A stretch of 38,129 nucleotides of DNA from Beijerinckiaceae bacterium (GTDB lineage: Bacteria; Pseudomonadota; Alphaproteobacteria; Rhizobiales; Beijerinckiaceae), in the NCBI GenBank assembly GCA_947498445.1, contig CANMLK010000010.1, positions 1 to 38,129 on the forward strand, given 5' to 3'. The notes under the pieces are model-generated. The model did no database searches, was not told where the DNA came from, and saw only the letters and a program-made list of their open reading frames with translations. Numbering within the stretch: position 1 is the stretch's first letter; the number at the start of each line of letters is the position of its first letter. Below are positions 17,189 through 24,927 of the stretch, piece after piece. The position numbers and the translations under genes are program-made.

Positions 17189-18079
17189 ATGCGCATCGGC
17201 ACCGCCGAGCCCGGCAGTACTTTTCTTTCACAGGGCTCGGCCCTGAAACAGCTTCTCGATCAACGCGGCGTTGCGCAACCTATCGAGGTGGTCACCGCAA
17301 TATCCGCCAGCATCGAGAATGCGCAGAGCCTCGAGACAGGCGACATCCAGTTTGGCTATATGGCGTCAAACTGGATCGGCAGAGCGCTGAGAGGCGAGGC
17401 TCCTTTCGGCAAACCGATAGCGTTGCGGATGGTGTCGCCGGCCAACGCGGGCCCCTTGTACTTTATTGCGCTCGCCAGTTCCGGGCTGAACAGCGTCGCG
17501 CAACTCAAGGGCAAGCGCATCTGCGTCGGCCCCGCGACGAGCGGAATGGCGCAGCATGCCGACACAATGTTTCGCGCGCTCGGCTGGACAAATGCCGACG
17601 TGCAGATCGTCAATCTGCATTTTGCGGAAGGTGGCGAAGCGCTGAAGCGCGGCGAGGTTGACGCACAATTGCAATGCCCAATTCCAAACAAGGTGATGAC
17701 TGCGCTCGACGCATCCGCCGACCTGCGTGTGCTTGAATGGGGCGCCGACTTCGACAGGTTGCTCGCCTTTCAGCCGCTCTATCGGCCGACAACCATTCGC
17801 GCTGGCAAGCTGCGGTGCGTGCGCGAAAATACGCGGCAACCCGCCGTTGTGAATGTGATCGTGACGCACGCCAAAGTCGACGCCGCGCTCGTGCGCGACG
17901 TCACAGCCGCCATCGTTTCAGGCGCCAACGAGCTGGTTTCCCTGGACGCGCTTTATGACGGCCTGCCGGATCTCTTTCCGGAGCTGAAAACCGACGGCCG
18001 GAAGGCCTTTGAATTTGGCGGCGTCGCTCTTCATGACGGCGCGGTTGCTGCCTATCGGGATGCGGGCCTTCTCGCCTGA
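17189..18079 (+). CDS. TAXI-type substrate-binding protein without a recognisable signal peptide
   Basis: TAXI proteins are the periplasmic receptors of a TRAP-transporter subgroup. This 296-residue protein starts MRIGTAEPGSTFLSQGSALKQLL, which matches the mature start of TAXI proteins (RIGTG..GG.YY..G..LA). Later landmarks are SLETGDIQFGYMAS, LKGKRICVGPATSGM and the GGEALKRGEVDA segment. The ATG is four bases behind a GGAGG. A longer frame from TTG 17093 exists, but its extra residues (CATPRLDRHSALSLLG...) have no signal-peptide character. So either the protein is cytosolic or its export signal was lost. It lies 92 bases after a Bug gene and 19 bases before the UbiD gene. No TRAP membrane genes (DctQM) are in the window. 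Confidence 0.82.
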   Translation: MRIGTAEPGSTFLSQGSALKQLLDQRGVAQPIEVVTAISASIENAQSLETGDIQFGYMASNWIGRALRGEAPFGKPIALRMVSPANAGPLYFIALASSGLNSVAQLKGKRICVGPATSGMAQHADTMFRALGWTNADVQIVNLHFAEGGEALKRGEVDAQLQCPIPNKVMTALDASADLRVLEWGADFDRLLAFQPLYRPTTIRAGKLRCVRENTRQPAVVNVIVTHAKVDAALVRDVTAAIVSGANELVSLDALYDGLPDLFPELKTDGRKAFEFGGVALHDGAVAAYRDAGLLA

Positions 18080-18098
18080 TCAACTGGGATCAAAAGCC

Positions 18099-19562
18099 AT
18101 GACCGACGTTACAGATATCAAGGCGGACCTGCGCTATTACGATTTGCGAGAATGGCTGGACCTCGCCGAAAAAATGGGCGAAGTGCGAACCGTCAAGGGC
18201 CTCAGCTGGCAGGAAGAGATCGGCATGGCCTCCGAGGTCGTGCTGCACGAAGAATCGGCGCCCTGCATCGTGTTCGAGGACGTTCCTGGTACGCTGCCCG
18301 GCAGCCGCGTGCTGGTGAACTTCTTTGGCGGCGATCGTCAGAAAATGACGCTCGGCTTTCCCAAACACCTTAACAAGCTCGAATTGAGCGAAGCGTTTCG
18401 CCTGAACTACATCGCCGATCTGAAGCGTATTCCGCCCGTTTATGTGAATGACGGACCCATTTTTCAGAACGTCATGAAAGGCGACGATATAGACGTCTCG
18501 ATCTTCCCAACGCCGATGTGGCATCCCGAAGATGGCGGCCGCTACATCGGCACCGGGTCGTTCAATGTGACGCGCGACCCCGAGGAAGGCTGGATCAATT
18601 GCGGCACTTATCGCGTGATGATTCACGACAGCAAACGTGTGGGTTTCTACATCTCGCCCGGCAAGCATGGACGCATCATGCGCGACAAGTACGAAAAGCG
18701 GGGCGAGCCGATGCCCGTCGCCATTGTGGTTGGATGCGACCCAATGTCGTTCCTGATGTCGTCCAGCGAAATTCCGTATGGCGTCTGCGAATACGAAGTG
18801 ATCGGTGGCCTGCGCGGCAAGCCTGTCGAACTCGTCAAGGCGCCGATCACCGGACTGCCGGTTCCCGCGAACGCGGAGATTGTGATTGAAGGCTATGTGC
18901 AGCCCGGCAACGTGGCGCCGGAAGGCCCGTTCGGCGAATGGTTCGGGTATTACGGATCGGACGTTCGCGACGAGCCGGTGATGGATATTCATGCGATTTA
19001 CTATCGCGACAATCCGATCCTGCTTGGCTGCGCGCCGCAGCGCCCCCCCGACGAAATCGGACGTTATCGCGCCCTTACGCGCTCGGCCATTGTACGTGAG
19101 AATATCGTCAAGGCCGGCGTGCCAGACGTGACGGCTGTTTGGGCGCATGAAGTCGGCACGTCGCGGCTACTTCTTGCTGTTGCGATCAAGCAGCGTTATG
19201 GCGGTCATTCCAAACAGGCTGGGCACGTTGCGGCCATGTGCCATTCGGGCGCCTACGCAGGACGCTATGTCATCGTTGTTGACGACGACATTGACGTCTC
19301 AAACCTGGAAGAAGTGATCTGGGCGATGTTGACCCGCTCAGACCCCGCCACGTCTATTGATATCATCACCAACGCGTGGTCGACGCCGCTTGATCCGCGC
19401 ATCGAGCCTGAGCGCAAGGCGAAGGGCGACTTCACCAACAGCCGCGCCATCATCGACGCGTGTAAGCCCTTCCACTGGAAGGACCAGTATCCGAAGGTGA
19501 ACCAGCCGTCGCCGGAGATTCGCAAACTGGCGCGCGAACGCTTCGGCTATCTGCTGAAGTAG
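18099..19562 (+). CDS. UbiD-family (de)carboxylase (prenylated-FMN dependent)
   Basis: UbiD-family enzymes reversibly decarboxylate aromatic or alpha,beta-unsaturated acids using prenylated FMN made by UbiX. The 487 residues fit the family. The catalytic set R172 (NCGTYRVMI), E275 and E280 (APEGPFGEWFGYYG) corresponds to R173, E277 and E282 of Aspergillus Fdc1. The run IFPTPMWHPEDGGRYIGTGSFNVTRDP is the typical prFMN/Mn-binding stretch. The ATG at 18099 follows the TAXI stop by 19 bases; there is a GGGA about nine bases upstream. Downstream it converges on the VOC gene. Hydroxybenzoate or dihydroxybenzoate decarboxylation would fit the Rieske operon next door, but ring carboxylation or other substrates are possible. 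No ubiX is present nearby. Confidence 0.95.
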   Translation: MTDVTDIKADLRYYDLREWLDLAEKMGEVRTVKGLSWQEEIGMASEVVLHEESAPCIVFEDVPGTLPGSRVLVNFFGGDRQKMTLGFPKHLNKLELSEAFRLNYIADLKRIPPVYVNDGPIFQNVMKGDDIDVSIFPTPMWHPEDGGRYIGTGSFNVTRDPEEGWINCGTYRVMIHDSKRVGFYISPGKHGRIMRDKYEKRGEPMPVAIVVGCDPMSFLMSSSEIPYGVCEYEVIGGLRGKPVELVKAPITGLPVPANAEIVIEGYVQPGNVAPEGPFGEWFGYYGSDVRDEPVMDIHAIYYRDNPILLGCAPQRPPDEIGRYRALTRSAIVRENIVKAGVPDVTAVWAHEVGTSRLLLAVAIKQRYGGHSKQAGHVAAMCHSGAYAGRYVIVVDDDIDVSNLEEVIWAMLTRSDPATSIDIITNAWSTPLDPRIEPERKAKGDFTNSRAIIDACKPFHWKDQYPKVNQPSPEIRKLARERFGYLLK

Positions 19563-19597
19563 GCGTGACGCGCAGCCTAGTTGGCCGCGCGCACGCC
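19562..19597. terminator. Possible stem-loop between convergent UbiD and VOC genes
   Basis: GGCGTG (19562-19567) pairs with CACGCC (19592-19597), and after a one-base bulge CGCGC (19569-19573) pairs with GCGCG (19587-19591). This makes an 11 bp interrupted stem with a 13-base loop at the convergent junction. There is no clear T-tract, and the right arm lies in the VOC coding sequence, so terminator function is uncertain. Confidence 0.35.
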
Positions 19598-20386
19598 CAG
19601 CATTGTGAAATCAGGGTCGGCGATGAAATGTTCGCCGGCCGGACACTGGCGCTTCAGGAGCTGCAGGCGCGCCCCCTGCTCCTTGCCAAGACCAACAGGC
19701 ACCGTGTTCATGATCGGGTTAACGCCTATGACGTTGTCGAGATCATCCTTGAAGGCCTGAAGATCTTCGACTGTGAAAACGATATGATCCATGCCTGTGG
19801 GCAGGATGCTCTGGCCGAGGTAATTGTTGATCTTCCACGGCACCAAAACGAGCGTGACCTTGCCGTCGGTGAGATACATGTTCCCGTCGTCGGTCTCCTT
19901 GTTGACATCCACCAATTGCAAGACGTCGCGATAGAAGTCCGCCATTTTCTCAGGGTGCATTGTGCGCATGGCGATGTGCGAGATGAAGCGCGGACGACGC
20001 TCGCCTGCATTTTCGGTGTAGATTGCGGAGCGGTTCGCCATGTCGCGCTGCGAGAGATCAAAGACGTTGCCATCAGGATCATTCGCGGTGATTCCGGCGA
20101 ACGGTCGCGTGCCGGGCCGCTGCACCCACGAGGCGTCCTGATATTTCTTCATGCGCTCAAAGACAGCGTTAACATCTTCGACCTCGACGCCGAAGTGATC
20201 CAGTCCAGCGGGTCGACCCGCCTTGCGCGGGTTGATATTGAGGCCGACGTATCCATCACCCACTGTTTGCGCACGTTCGGCGCGCTCCTTTGAGGACGGT
20301 TTCATCTTGAAGACAGCCTCGTAGAACCGCGCGAGCAGCGCATAATTCTGGCTGACGATGGCGACATGATTGATCTTGGAGAACAT
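19577..20386 (-). CDS. Two-domain VOC-superfamily protein (glyoxalase/extradiol dioxygenase fold)
   Basis: The 269-residue protein contains two vicinal-oxygen-chelate modules. Module 1 (about 1-115) begins INHVAIVSQNYALLARFYEAVF with H7 and has H64 (LDHFGVEVED) and GNVFDLS, with D110 where Glu is often the third ligand. Module 2 (about 133-260) has H137 (ISHIAMRT) and H201 (MDHIVFTVED). The layout resembles two-module dioxygenases, but the expected third carboxylate in module 2 is not obvious, so a metal-dependent ring-cleavage role is only possible. The start at 20386 follows GAGGAAATC; an upstream ATG at 20401 is not supported. It is the last gene of the LLM-Bug-VOC set, 162 bases after the Bug gene. 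Confidence 0.87.
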   Translation of the reverse strand: MFSKINHVAIVSQNYALLARFYEAVFKMKPSSKERAERAQTVGDGYVGLNINPRKAGRPAGLDHFGVEVEDVNAVFERMKKYQDASWVQRPGTRPFAGITANDPDGNVFDLSQRDMANRSAIYTENAGERRPRFISHIAMRTMHPEKMADFYRDVLQLVDVNKETDDGNMYLTDGKVTLVLVPWKINNYLGQSILPTGMDHIVFTVEDLQAFKDDLDNVIGVNPIMNTVPVGLGKEQGARLQLLKRQCPAGEHFIADPDFTMLGVRAAN

Positions 20387-20478
20387 GATTTCCTCTATCA
20401 CTCGCGGTTTGATCCGATACTCATGATGTGTTTGGCCGCTTTGATCGTTTCGCGAGGCGCTGCGTCGGACTAGTGATT

Positions 20479-20537
20479 CAGCGCGGCTGCGGGATAAAAG
20501 GTTCGCCTTGTCATTTCAAGTCTCCCGCGCCGCGCTG
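20479..20537 (-). other. Large intercistronic stem-loop after a Bug gene
   Basis: Arms TCCCGCGCCGCGCTG (20523-20537) and CAGCGCGGCTGCGGGA (20479-20494) pair over 14 bp with a single bulged region. The 28-base loop contains a further small stem (CTTG/CAAG). It begins 11 bases after the Bug stop at 20549. On the minus strand it is followed by AATCACTAG, not a T-tract, so transcript protection or attenuation seems more likely than simple termination. Stem-loops after the binding-protein gene are common in transporter operons and raise expression of that gene over its neighbours. Confidence 0.55.
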
Positions 20538-20548
20538 CTTTTTCGCAG

Positions 20549-21616
20549 CTACCTCACAACGTCGCCGTCCTTTGGCTCCAGCGCGCGCTTCACCCGCTCT
20601 CGAATATCGGCTGGCGTGTCGACAATATCGCGGATGAGTTTGTCGAGTTGCTCCCCGGTCATCGGGCGAATGTCCATGTTGTGTTTTTTGGCGTCGACCA
20701 TAAACTCGGGGTCCTTGATCATTGCTTGAAAGGCAGTGCGCAAGGCCTTGACACGATCAGCAGGCGCGCCTGGCGTTGTGCCAAGAGGACGGCCGACCGC
20801 TGCAGAGCGCGACATGAAATCAAGCAGCGGCTTGTCCTCTGGCGGGACCTTCTGGTCCGATAGGAGGGGCACATCTGGCAACGCAGGCTCTTTCACAAGA
20901 CCAGTCTGAATGAGCGGAATAACGATCTTGTTGGGGAGCCAAGTCGGCTTGGCTGACATGTAATCGGTATATGGATTCGTACCCCGCCCTTCGACTTCGC
21001 CGCGCTCCATCGCGAGATCTATTTCAGCGCCGCCGGGATAGCCAAACACCATTTTAAACTTGGTGCCGAGGACGTTGTTGAAGAAGGCGGGAAATTGCAC
21101 GGAGGCCGAGCCTGCGCCTGTCGTGCCAATGGTAGTGACGCGCTGCTTGGCCTCCTCAAGCGTTTGCGTTTTTGCAGAACGATGAACAACGAGCAATTGG
21201 TTGGAATAAGTGACGTTGGCGATCCAGCTCACTGTGCGCAGATCGGCCTTGAACTGAGGCGAGAGGCCGAGCGCCTGATCGCTTGCAAGACCCTGGCTGA
21301 AAATTGACAGAACGCTGCCGTCTTTCGGCGCAACCTGCATCATGTAATTCGCCGCGACGATACCCCCGCCGCCTGGCATGTTGACAGGGACCATCTGGGG
21401 TTCGCCGGGAATGAAGCGACCGATATGGCGCGCCACAAGGCGACCCAGCAAATCATAGCCGCCGCCGGCAGTCGTGCGGATAACCATGCGCATCTGCTTG
21501 CCGGGCCCGGAGTAAAACTCCTGCACGGATTGTTGCGCAAGCGCAGATCCAGCGGGTGCGCTGAATGGCGCAGCGATTATAAGTGCTAATGTCGCCCTCT
21601 TGAAGTGTCGTTGCAT
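20549..21616 (-). CDS. Bug/TctC-family periplasmic substrate-binding protein (orphan 4)
   Basis: The protein has 355 residues. The basic N-terminus MQRHFKRATLALIIAAPF leads a signal peptide with probable cleavage at GSALAQQ. Family landmarks are FYSGPGKQMRMVIRTTAGGG, YDLLGRLVARHIGRFIPGEP, MMQVAPKDGSVLS, GTTGAGSAS, GYPGGAEIDLAMERGEVEG and, near the end, TPGAPADRVKALRTAF. The start at 21616 has GAAGGG upstream and lies 41 bases after the flavin monooxygenase gene, so the two are co-transcribed. It is closest in style to the orphan at 9688 (MERGEVD, RFIPG). It presumably binds the monooxygenase substrate in the periplasm; no TctAB partner is adjacent. Confidence 0.92.
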   Translation of the reverse strand: MQRHFKRATLALIIAAPFSAPAGSALAQQSVQEFYSGPGKQMRMVIRTTAGGGYDLLGRLVARHIGRFIPGEPQMVPVNMPGGGGIVAANYMMQVAPKDGSVLSIFSQGLASDQALGLSPQFKADLRTVSWIANVTYSNQLLVVHRSAKTQTLEEAKQRVTTIGTTGAGSASVQFPAFFNNVLGTKFKMVFGYPGGAEIDLAMERGEVEGRGTNPYTDYMSAKPTWLPNKIVIPLIQTGLVKEPALPDVPLLSDQKVPPEDKPLLDFMSRSAAVGRPLGTTPGAPADRVKALRTAFQAMIKDPEFMVDAKKHNMDIRPMTGEQLDKLIRDIVDTPADIRERVKRALEPKDGDVVR

Positions 21617-21657
21617 GTATTTCTGCCCTTCTACACTTGGCGTTTGTACTGCGCCTT

Positions 21658-22986
21658 TTATACGTATCTGCTTGCAGGGCGCGAGAGCCCCAGGTTTTCG
21701 CGCAAGGTCGTTCCTTCATAGCGTGTCCGGTACAAGCCTCGGCGTTGTAGCTCCGGCACGACCTTGTCGACGAAGTCCGATAGCGAGTCTGGAAACACCG
21801 GCGGCATGACGTTGAAGCCATCGGCTGCGCCTGTCTCGAACCATTCCTGCATGACGTCTGCAATGTGCTCAGGCGTGCCGCAGATGTCGTAGTGGCCGCG
21901 CCCGCCCGCGATCTGCGTGTAAAGCTGATGGATCGTCATGTTCTCGCGCCGCGCCATATCCACGAGGAGTGTGACGCGACTGCTGATGACCTTGTCTTGC
22001 GGCACCTCCGGCAAAGGGCCGTCCACATCAAAGTCGGAGAGATCAAGCCCCATGCGCTGCGATAGCAACGCGATCCCAACTTCCGGGTGGATAAGTCGCT
22101 GCAGGAATTCGCGCTTTTCGTGGGCTTCCGCTTGCGTGTCACCCACGGTGACGAAAAAACCTGGCATGATCTTGAGTTCGTCAGGCGCGCGCCCGAAGGC
22201 CGCCATGCGAGACTTGAGGTCGGAATAAAACGCGCGGCCTTCCTCGATTGTCGGCGTTGCGGTGAACACCACTTCAGCGGTTTCGGCGGCGAGTTGCTTG
22301 CCGTCGTCCGATGCGCCGGCCTGGACCAGTACGGGTCGCCCTTGAGGTGAACGGGCCACGTTAAGCGGGCCTTTGACCTTAAAGTGATCACCAACGTGGT
22401 TGAGCGTGTGCATTTTTTTTGGATCGAAGAAAATGCCGCTCTCGCGATTGCGCTCGAAGGCGTCATCGTCCCATGAATCCCACAGGCCCATCACCACTTC
22501 GGCAAATTCGCGCGCCCTGATGTAGCGCTGATCCTTGGCCATGTGTTCGTCGCGGCTGAAGTTCAACGCCGCAGTGTGATTGCCGGAGGTGACGAGGTTC
22601 CATCCGGCGCGACCGTGGCTCACATGGTCGAGCGAGGCAAACTTGCGGGCCAATGAAAACGGCTCTTCGAAAGTGGTGCTGGCCGTGCAGACAAGACCGA
22701 TATGCTGCGTGACGCTTGCAAGCGCAGCCAAGAGCGTGAATGGCTCGATCCACGCCACATAGGCCATGCGGCGCAATCCGTTTTCGTCGAACACGGAATT
22801 GGCCGTGGCCGAGTCGGCCGAAAAGAGCATGTCAAAGCACCCGCGTTCAGCAATTTTCGCGACTTCGACAAACCGCGCGATGTTAACACCGGCATCCGCC
22901 TGCGCGTTCGGGTGGCGCCACGCCGCAAGATGATGTCCTGCCGGCCGCAGGAACATGCCGAGTTTGATTTGCTTTTTGTCAGCCAT
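21658..22986 (-). CDS. NtaA/SnaA/DszA-type flavin-dependent monooxygenase (LLM class)
   Basis: This 442-residue luciferase-like monooxygenase belongs to the nitrilotriacetate monooxygenase component A / DszA group, judged by its length and motifs: IKLGMFLRPAGHH near the start, RGCFDMLFSAD, WNLVTSGNHTAALNF, HVGDHFKVKGPLN, RPVLVQAGASDDGK and the C-terminal GFNVMPP. It uses FMNH2 supplied by a separate flavin reductase, which is not present in the window. The start at 22986 follows GGGAGAAACGAACT; the frame extends upstream but without support. It is the first gene of a set with a Bug receptor and a VOC protein. Known members attack chelators, dibenzothiophene sulfone or pristinamycin precursors; the substrate here is unknown. 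Confidence 0.92.
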   Translation of the reverse strand: MADKKQIKLGMFLRPAGHHLAAWRHPNAQADAGVNIARFVEVAKIAERGCFDMLFSADSATANSVFDENGLRRMAYVAWIEPFTLLAALASVTQHIGLVCTASTTFEEPFSLARKFASLDHVSHGRAGWNLVTSGNHTAALNFSRDEHMAKDQRYIRAREFAEVVMGLWDSWDDDAFERNRESGIFFDPKKMHTLNHVGDHFKVKGPLNVARSPQGRPVLVQAGASDDGKQLAAETAEVVFTATPTIEEGRAFYSDLKSRMAAFGRAPDELKIMPGFFVTVGDTQAEAHEKREFLQRLIHPEVGIALLSQRMGLDLSDFDVDGPLPEVPQDKVISSRVTLLVDMARRENMTIHQLYTQIAGGRGHYDICGTPEHIADVMQEWFETGAADGFNVMPPVFPDSLSDFVDKVVPELQRRGLYRTRYEGTTLRENLGLSRPASRYV

Positions 22987-23458
22987 AGTTCGTTTCTCCC
23001 ACAGCGCCTGTGGGGCGCCCGCGCTTCCTCTATACCGGATGTCTGATGCATTCTCTGCTTCAGAGTCAGCCTTCAAGGTTGCGCTGTCAACAGAGGGCGG
23101 AGTTGTTTGAGCTCAAAGCGCCCGGTGATTGCGCTTGGCGCCGTGGCGGACTTTGACCAATCCAGTTCAAGCCGCGCGATGATTAACCGCGAAGCCTGCG
23201 ATGAGATGCGTGTACGGCTGACTGGAGTGGCTCAGATACCGGCCTGCCTAGAAGTTCGTGTTTTGTTTCGAACACTTTCAACCGGGCGCGCGAAAAATGA
23301 CGGTCTCAATGGCCTATTGAACGGGGCCGGGCCTCTGCACGACGGGCATCTGCCGGCCATCCAGGCCTATCGCCAGAAAGAGAAAGAGTCTTGATATGCC
23401 ATCAAGAGCTCAATCGACTCCTCAACGGATGTATCGCGTGAGTGTTAGCCACTGCAAT
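22987..23458. other. 472-base stretch without a supported gene
   Basis: It lies between the start of the monooxygenase gene and the end of manC. The left part should hold the promoter of the monooxygenase set. A 95-codon frame on plus (23107-23394, TTG start) resembles no protein I recognise and has no ribosome binding site; it could be a decayed gene end. A small hairpin with a pyrimidine tract lies near the manC end (separate entry). Confidence 0.5.
23376..23407 (-). terminator. Likely terminator of the UDP-glucuronate decarboxylase-manC operon
   Basis: Arms TCTTGAT (23389-23395) and ATCAAGA (23401-23407) form a perfect 7 bp stem with a 5-base loop. On the minus strand it is followed by CTCTTTCTCTTTC, a T-rich tract. 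It lies 51 bases after the manC stop. The stem is AT-rich, so it may be weak. Confidence 0.45.
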
Positions 23459-24868
23459 TCACTCACGATTATATCTGTCCTCAATGCGAACGATATCGTC
23501 CTCGCCGAGATAGCTGCCCGTCTGAACTTCAATCAACTCGATGTCGATTTTTCCCGGGTTGGAGAGGCGATGAACGCATCCGATGGGAAGGTAAATCGAC
23601 TCGTTTTCATGAACGAGCTTGTCTTGAGCGTCGATTGTCACCTGGGCCGCGCCGCGAACCACGATCCAGTGCTCGGAGCGATGATGGTGTTTTTGCAGAG
23701 ATAGCGCAGCGCCAGGCCGGACGCTGATACGCTTCACCTGATACCGGTCGCCGAGATCGATGGTTTGATAATAGCCCCAAGGCCTGTAAACGCGGCGGTG
23801 CTCCAGCGGTTCTCGCCGACCTTCCAGCTTGAGGCGCTCGACGAGATCCTTCACACGATTGGCCGCGCTCGCAGCGACGACGAGAGTCGCGTCGCCTGTG
23901 TTCACAACAATAACATCGCTGACGCCAACGACTGCAGTGAGGCCTTCGTCGGAACGCAAGTAGACATTCTTCGCGTCCATGATGACGCCTTCGCCACGCA
24001 TGACATTTCCGTCCTCATCGGGTGATGACAGCGCGCCAACGGCGGCCCAGGAGCCGATATCCGACCAACCGACATCAGCCGGCATGACCGCCGCTTTTTC
24101 TGTTCGTTCCATAACGGCGTAATCGATAGACTTCTTCGGGGCGAGGGCGAAGGACGCTTCGTCGAGCACAAGGAAGTCGAGATCCTCGCGCGCATTGTCA
24201 ACCGCTGCCCGCGCCGCTTCAGAAATAGCTGGCTCGAACCTCTCAATCTCGCTGCGCATCACGTCTGCGCGGAAAAAGAAGTTTCCGGAATTCCACAGGT
24301 ATCCGGCGTCGACAAATTGCTGCGCGCGCACTTCGTCCGGCTTTTCGGTGAAGCCTGCGACTGCAAATGCGTGCTCATCGACGCTAGCGCCGGGGCGGAT
24401 ATAACCATACCCCGTCGCCGCGTGATCCGGCTTGACGCCCAACGTTACGATGTATCCCTTTGCAGCGGTTTTCGCAGCTTGCTGACAGAGGGATACAAAA
24501 CCCTCCCGATCCAGGATCGAGTGATCTGCCGCCAACATAGCCACAATAGTGTCGGGTGAGCGCCGAAACGCTAATTCAGCAGCAATGGCTACTGCTGGCC
24601 CTGAGTCACGACGCGTCGGCTCAAGCACGATCTCGCCCTTTACGCCGGCAATTTGCATCTGCTCGCCAACAAGGAAGCGATAATCCTTGTTGGAAATAGC
24701 TATCGGCGCGGCAAAAATGTCTGGCCGCGACATCATTCGCAGGCTCTCGATAAAGCTGGATTCATCCGAGATCAGCGGAAGAAACTGCTTGGGGTAACTC
24801 TCGCGGGACAGCGGCCACATGCGTGTTCCTGACCCGCCGCACATAATCACCGGTAGGATCAGACTCAT
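23459..24868 (-). CDS. manC: Mannose-1-phosphate guanylyltransferase / mannose-6-phosphate isomerase
   Basis: This is a bifunctional type II enzyme (ManC/AlgA/XanB group) of 469 residues that isomerises fructose-6-phosphate to mannose-6-phosphate and makes GDP-mannose from mannose-1-phosphate and GTP. The N-terminal nucleotidyltransferase domain shows GGSGTRMWPLSRESYPKQF (11-29) and FTEKPD (173-178). The C-terminal cupin isomerase domain shows RPWGYY, QKHHHRSEHWIVVRG and YLGEDDIVRIEDRY. The start follows GAGAGGATAAA. It lies 59 bases after the UDP-glucuronate decarboxylase gene on the same strand. With the phosphomannomutase gene at 26216 it completes the route to GDP-mannose for surface polysaccharide. 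Confidence 0.97.
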   Translation of the reverse strand: MSLILPVIMCGGSGTRMWPLSRESYPKQFLPLISDESSFIESLRMMSRPDIFAAPIAISNKDYRFLVGEQMQIAGVKGEIVLEPTRRDSGPAVAIAAELAFRRSPDTIVAMLAADHSILDREGFVSLCQQAAKTAAKGYIVTLGVKPDHAATGYGYIRPGASVDEHAFAVAGFTEKPDEVRAQQFVDAGYLWNSGNFFFRADVMRSEIERFEPAISEAARAAVDNAREDLDFLVLDEASFALAPKKSIDYAVMERTEKAAVMPADVGWSDIGSWAAVGALSSPDEDGNVMRGEGVIMDAKNVYLRSDEGLTAVVGVSDVIVVNTGDATLVVAASAANRVKDLVERLKLEGRREPLEHRRVYRPWGYYQTIDLGDRYQVKRISVRPGAALSLQKHHHRSEHWIVVRGAAQVTIDAQDKLVHENESIYLPIGCVHRLSNPGKIDIELIEVQTGSYLGEDDIVRIEDRYNRE

Positions 24869-24927
24869 TTTATCCTCTCAGTCTTCAAGCTTGAAAAATC
24901 ACAAGGGCAAAGGCAAAAACGCATTTT

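Noticed and set aside
18090-19148. 352-codon open frame on minus, antisense to the UbiD gene
   Set aside because: The UbiD frame has the full catalytic set; the antisense product is His/Arg/Val-rich and unlike any family.
19565-20293. 242-codon open frame on plus, antisense to the VOC gene
   Set aside because: The VOC protein on minus has clear family motifs and a ribosome binding site; the plus frame only mirrors it.
23107-23394. 95-codon frame on plus between the monooxygenase gene and manC
   Set aside because: TTG start, no ribosome binding site and no recognisable motif; not supported as a gene, though a decayed remnant cannot be excluded.
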